DNA from: Microcoleaceae cyanobacterium UBA11344
GTDB lineage: Bacteria; Cyanobacteriota; Cyanobacteriia; Cyanobacteriales; Microcoleaceae
Length of the DNA: 6,217 nucleotides
Reading direction: 5' to 3'
Assembly: GCA_003483675.1 (NCBI GenBank)
Contig: DMYK01000264.1
Coordinates: 1 to 6,217 of the forward strand
This document shows positions 5,451 through 6,217 of the stretch, one piece after another. The notes below the pieces were generated by a model. The model was not told where the DNA came from and made no database searches. It was given only the letters and a program-made list of their open reading frames with translations. Numbering within the stretch: position 1 is the first letter of the stretch; the number at the start of each line of letters is the position of its first letter. The position numbers were made by a program, and so were the translations under genes.

Positions 5451-6197
5451 ATGAATGGAAAAGTATTAGAAATAGAAAACTTGACTGTTAGTTTTGATGG
5501 TTTTAAAGCCATCAATGGGCTAAATTTTAGCATGGATGCGGGGGAATTGCGGGTGATCATTGGCCCGAATGGTGCGGGCAAAACGACGTTTCTCGATGCG
5601 ATTACTGGGAAGGTGCAGCCGACTGAAGGTAGGGTGTTATTTAAGGGACGAGATTTGCGTAGCTTGTCGGAAGATAGGATTTCGCGTTTGGGAATTGGTC
5701 GCAAGTTTCAGACACCGCGAGTTTACCTAAATTTAACGCCGCGCGAAAATTTGGAGTTGTCTTGTAACAACAATAAAAATGTGTTTTCAACTCTGTTTAA
5801 GCCTTCCCCTGTCGCTGAAAAACGCACGGTTTCTGGTTTGTTAGAAACCATTGGTTTAGTTGCTAAGGCTGATGTGTCGGCTGGTTTGCTTTCTCACGGG
5901 GAAAAGCAGTGGTTGGAAATTGGAATGTTGGTGGCGCAATCTCCTGATTTGTTGTTGGTAGATGAGCCTGTGGCGGGTTTGACTGATGAGGAAACGATGT
6001 TAACGGGAGATTTGTTAATTTCGCTTGCCGAAAGTCATTCGGTGTTGGTAATTGAACATGATATGGAGTTTGTGCGACAAATTGCGCGGCAGGTGACGGT
6101 ACTGCATCAGGGTGCGGTTTTGTGTGAAGGAACTATGGATGAGGTGCAAAATGACGATCGCGTAATTGAGGTATATTTGGGAAAACCAGAAAACTAA
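5451..6197 (+). CDS. urtD: Urea ABC transporter ATP-binding protein UrtD
   Basis: UrtD is one of the two cytoplasmic ATPases (LivG type) that power urea import. From ATG 5451 it has 248 residues. All ABC motifs are present: Walker A GPNGAGKTT (38-46), Q-loop Gln87 in KFQTP, signature LSHGEKQ (147-153), Walker B LLLVDE (167-172), D-loop AGLTDE (175-180) and switch His203 in IEHDM. The signature reads LSHGE instead of LSGGQ, a known trait of UrtD proteins and useful for telling it from UrtE and LivG. The C-terminal LGKPEN is also family-like. A TTG nine bases upstream is in frame, but ATG gives the expected N-terminus (NGKVLEIENLTVSFDGFKA). No good Shine-Dalgarno sequence is present. Codon third positions are rich in G and T, unlike urtC. 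The partner urtE is not in the window. Confidence 0.96.
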   Translation: MNGKVLEIENLTVSFDGFKAINGLNFSMDAGELRVIIGPNGAGKTTFLDAITGKVQPTEGRVLFKGRDLRSLSEDRISRLGIGRKFQTPRVYLNLTPRENLELSCNNNKNVFSTLFKPSPVAEKRTVSGLLETIGLVAKADVSAGLLSHGEKQWLEIGMLVAQSPDLLLVDEPVAGLTDEETMLTGDLLISLAESHSVLVIEHDMEFVRQIARQVTVLHQGAVLCEGTMDEVQNDDRVIEVYLGKPEN

Positions 6198-6200
6198 GAA

Positions 6201-6217
6201 GTCATTAGTCAGTAGTC
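6201..6217. repeat. Start of heptanucleotide tandem repeat (cut by window edge)
   Basis: GTCATTA, GTCAGTA and GTC follow in direct heptad register immediately after the urtD stop (3 bp away). This matches the short tandemly repeated heptanucleotides of filamentous cyanobacteria. Only two and a half units are visible, so its length is unknown. Confidence 0.6.

Overview
The window is cyanobacterial chromosome. Six perfect copies of the octamer GCGATCGC (HIP1) occur in 6.2 kb, against about 0.1 expected by chance. There is also a textbook NtcA-activated promoter, and the intergenic repeats are of the kind common in filamentous cyanobacteria (GTTGGGTT units, CTCTGCG tracts, GTCATTA heptads). The protein sequences look most like those of filamentous, Oscillatoria/Microcoleus-type cyanobacteria. 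That placement is my impression from recall, not a search result.

Layout. Bases 1-93 are the last 30 codons of an unrecognised gene. Bases 94-219 are a short spacer with a possible tRNA promoter. A complete tRNA-Ala(CGC) lies at 220-292. From 293 to 519 is the regulatory region of the urea-transport operon, with an NtcA box, a -10 element and a leader of about 58 nt. Then come urtA (520-1842), a 364-bp spacer packed with repeats, urtB (2207-3361), urtC (3389-4531), a 132-bp spacer holding a small inverted-repeat element, an AIM24/TIGR00266-family gene (4664-5392) and urtD (5451-6197). The window ends inside a heptad tandem repeat. urtE, the second ATPase gene normally found with this set, is not present and would have to lie beyond the right edge or elsewhere.

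How the genes work together. UrtA is a lipid-anchored periplasmic urea-binding protein. UrtB and UrtC are the paired membrane permeases of the branched-chain amino acid (HAAT/Liv) type. UrtD is one of the two cytoplasmic ATPases. Together with UrtE they would form a high-affinity ATP-driven urea importer, with urea supplying ammonium through urease. The NtcA promoter fits induction under nitrogen limitation.

The main oddities are four. An AIM24-family gene of unknown function interrupts the urt genes. The urtA-urtB spacer can form mutually exclusive stems just upstream of the urtB ribosome-binding site. A HIP1 octamer sits exactly over the tRNA anticodon. Small repeat elements occur at two of the gene junctions and just downstream of urtD. 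I found no wholly novel system. The core is a known transporter with unusual insertions.
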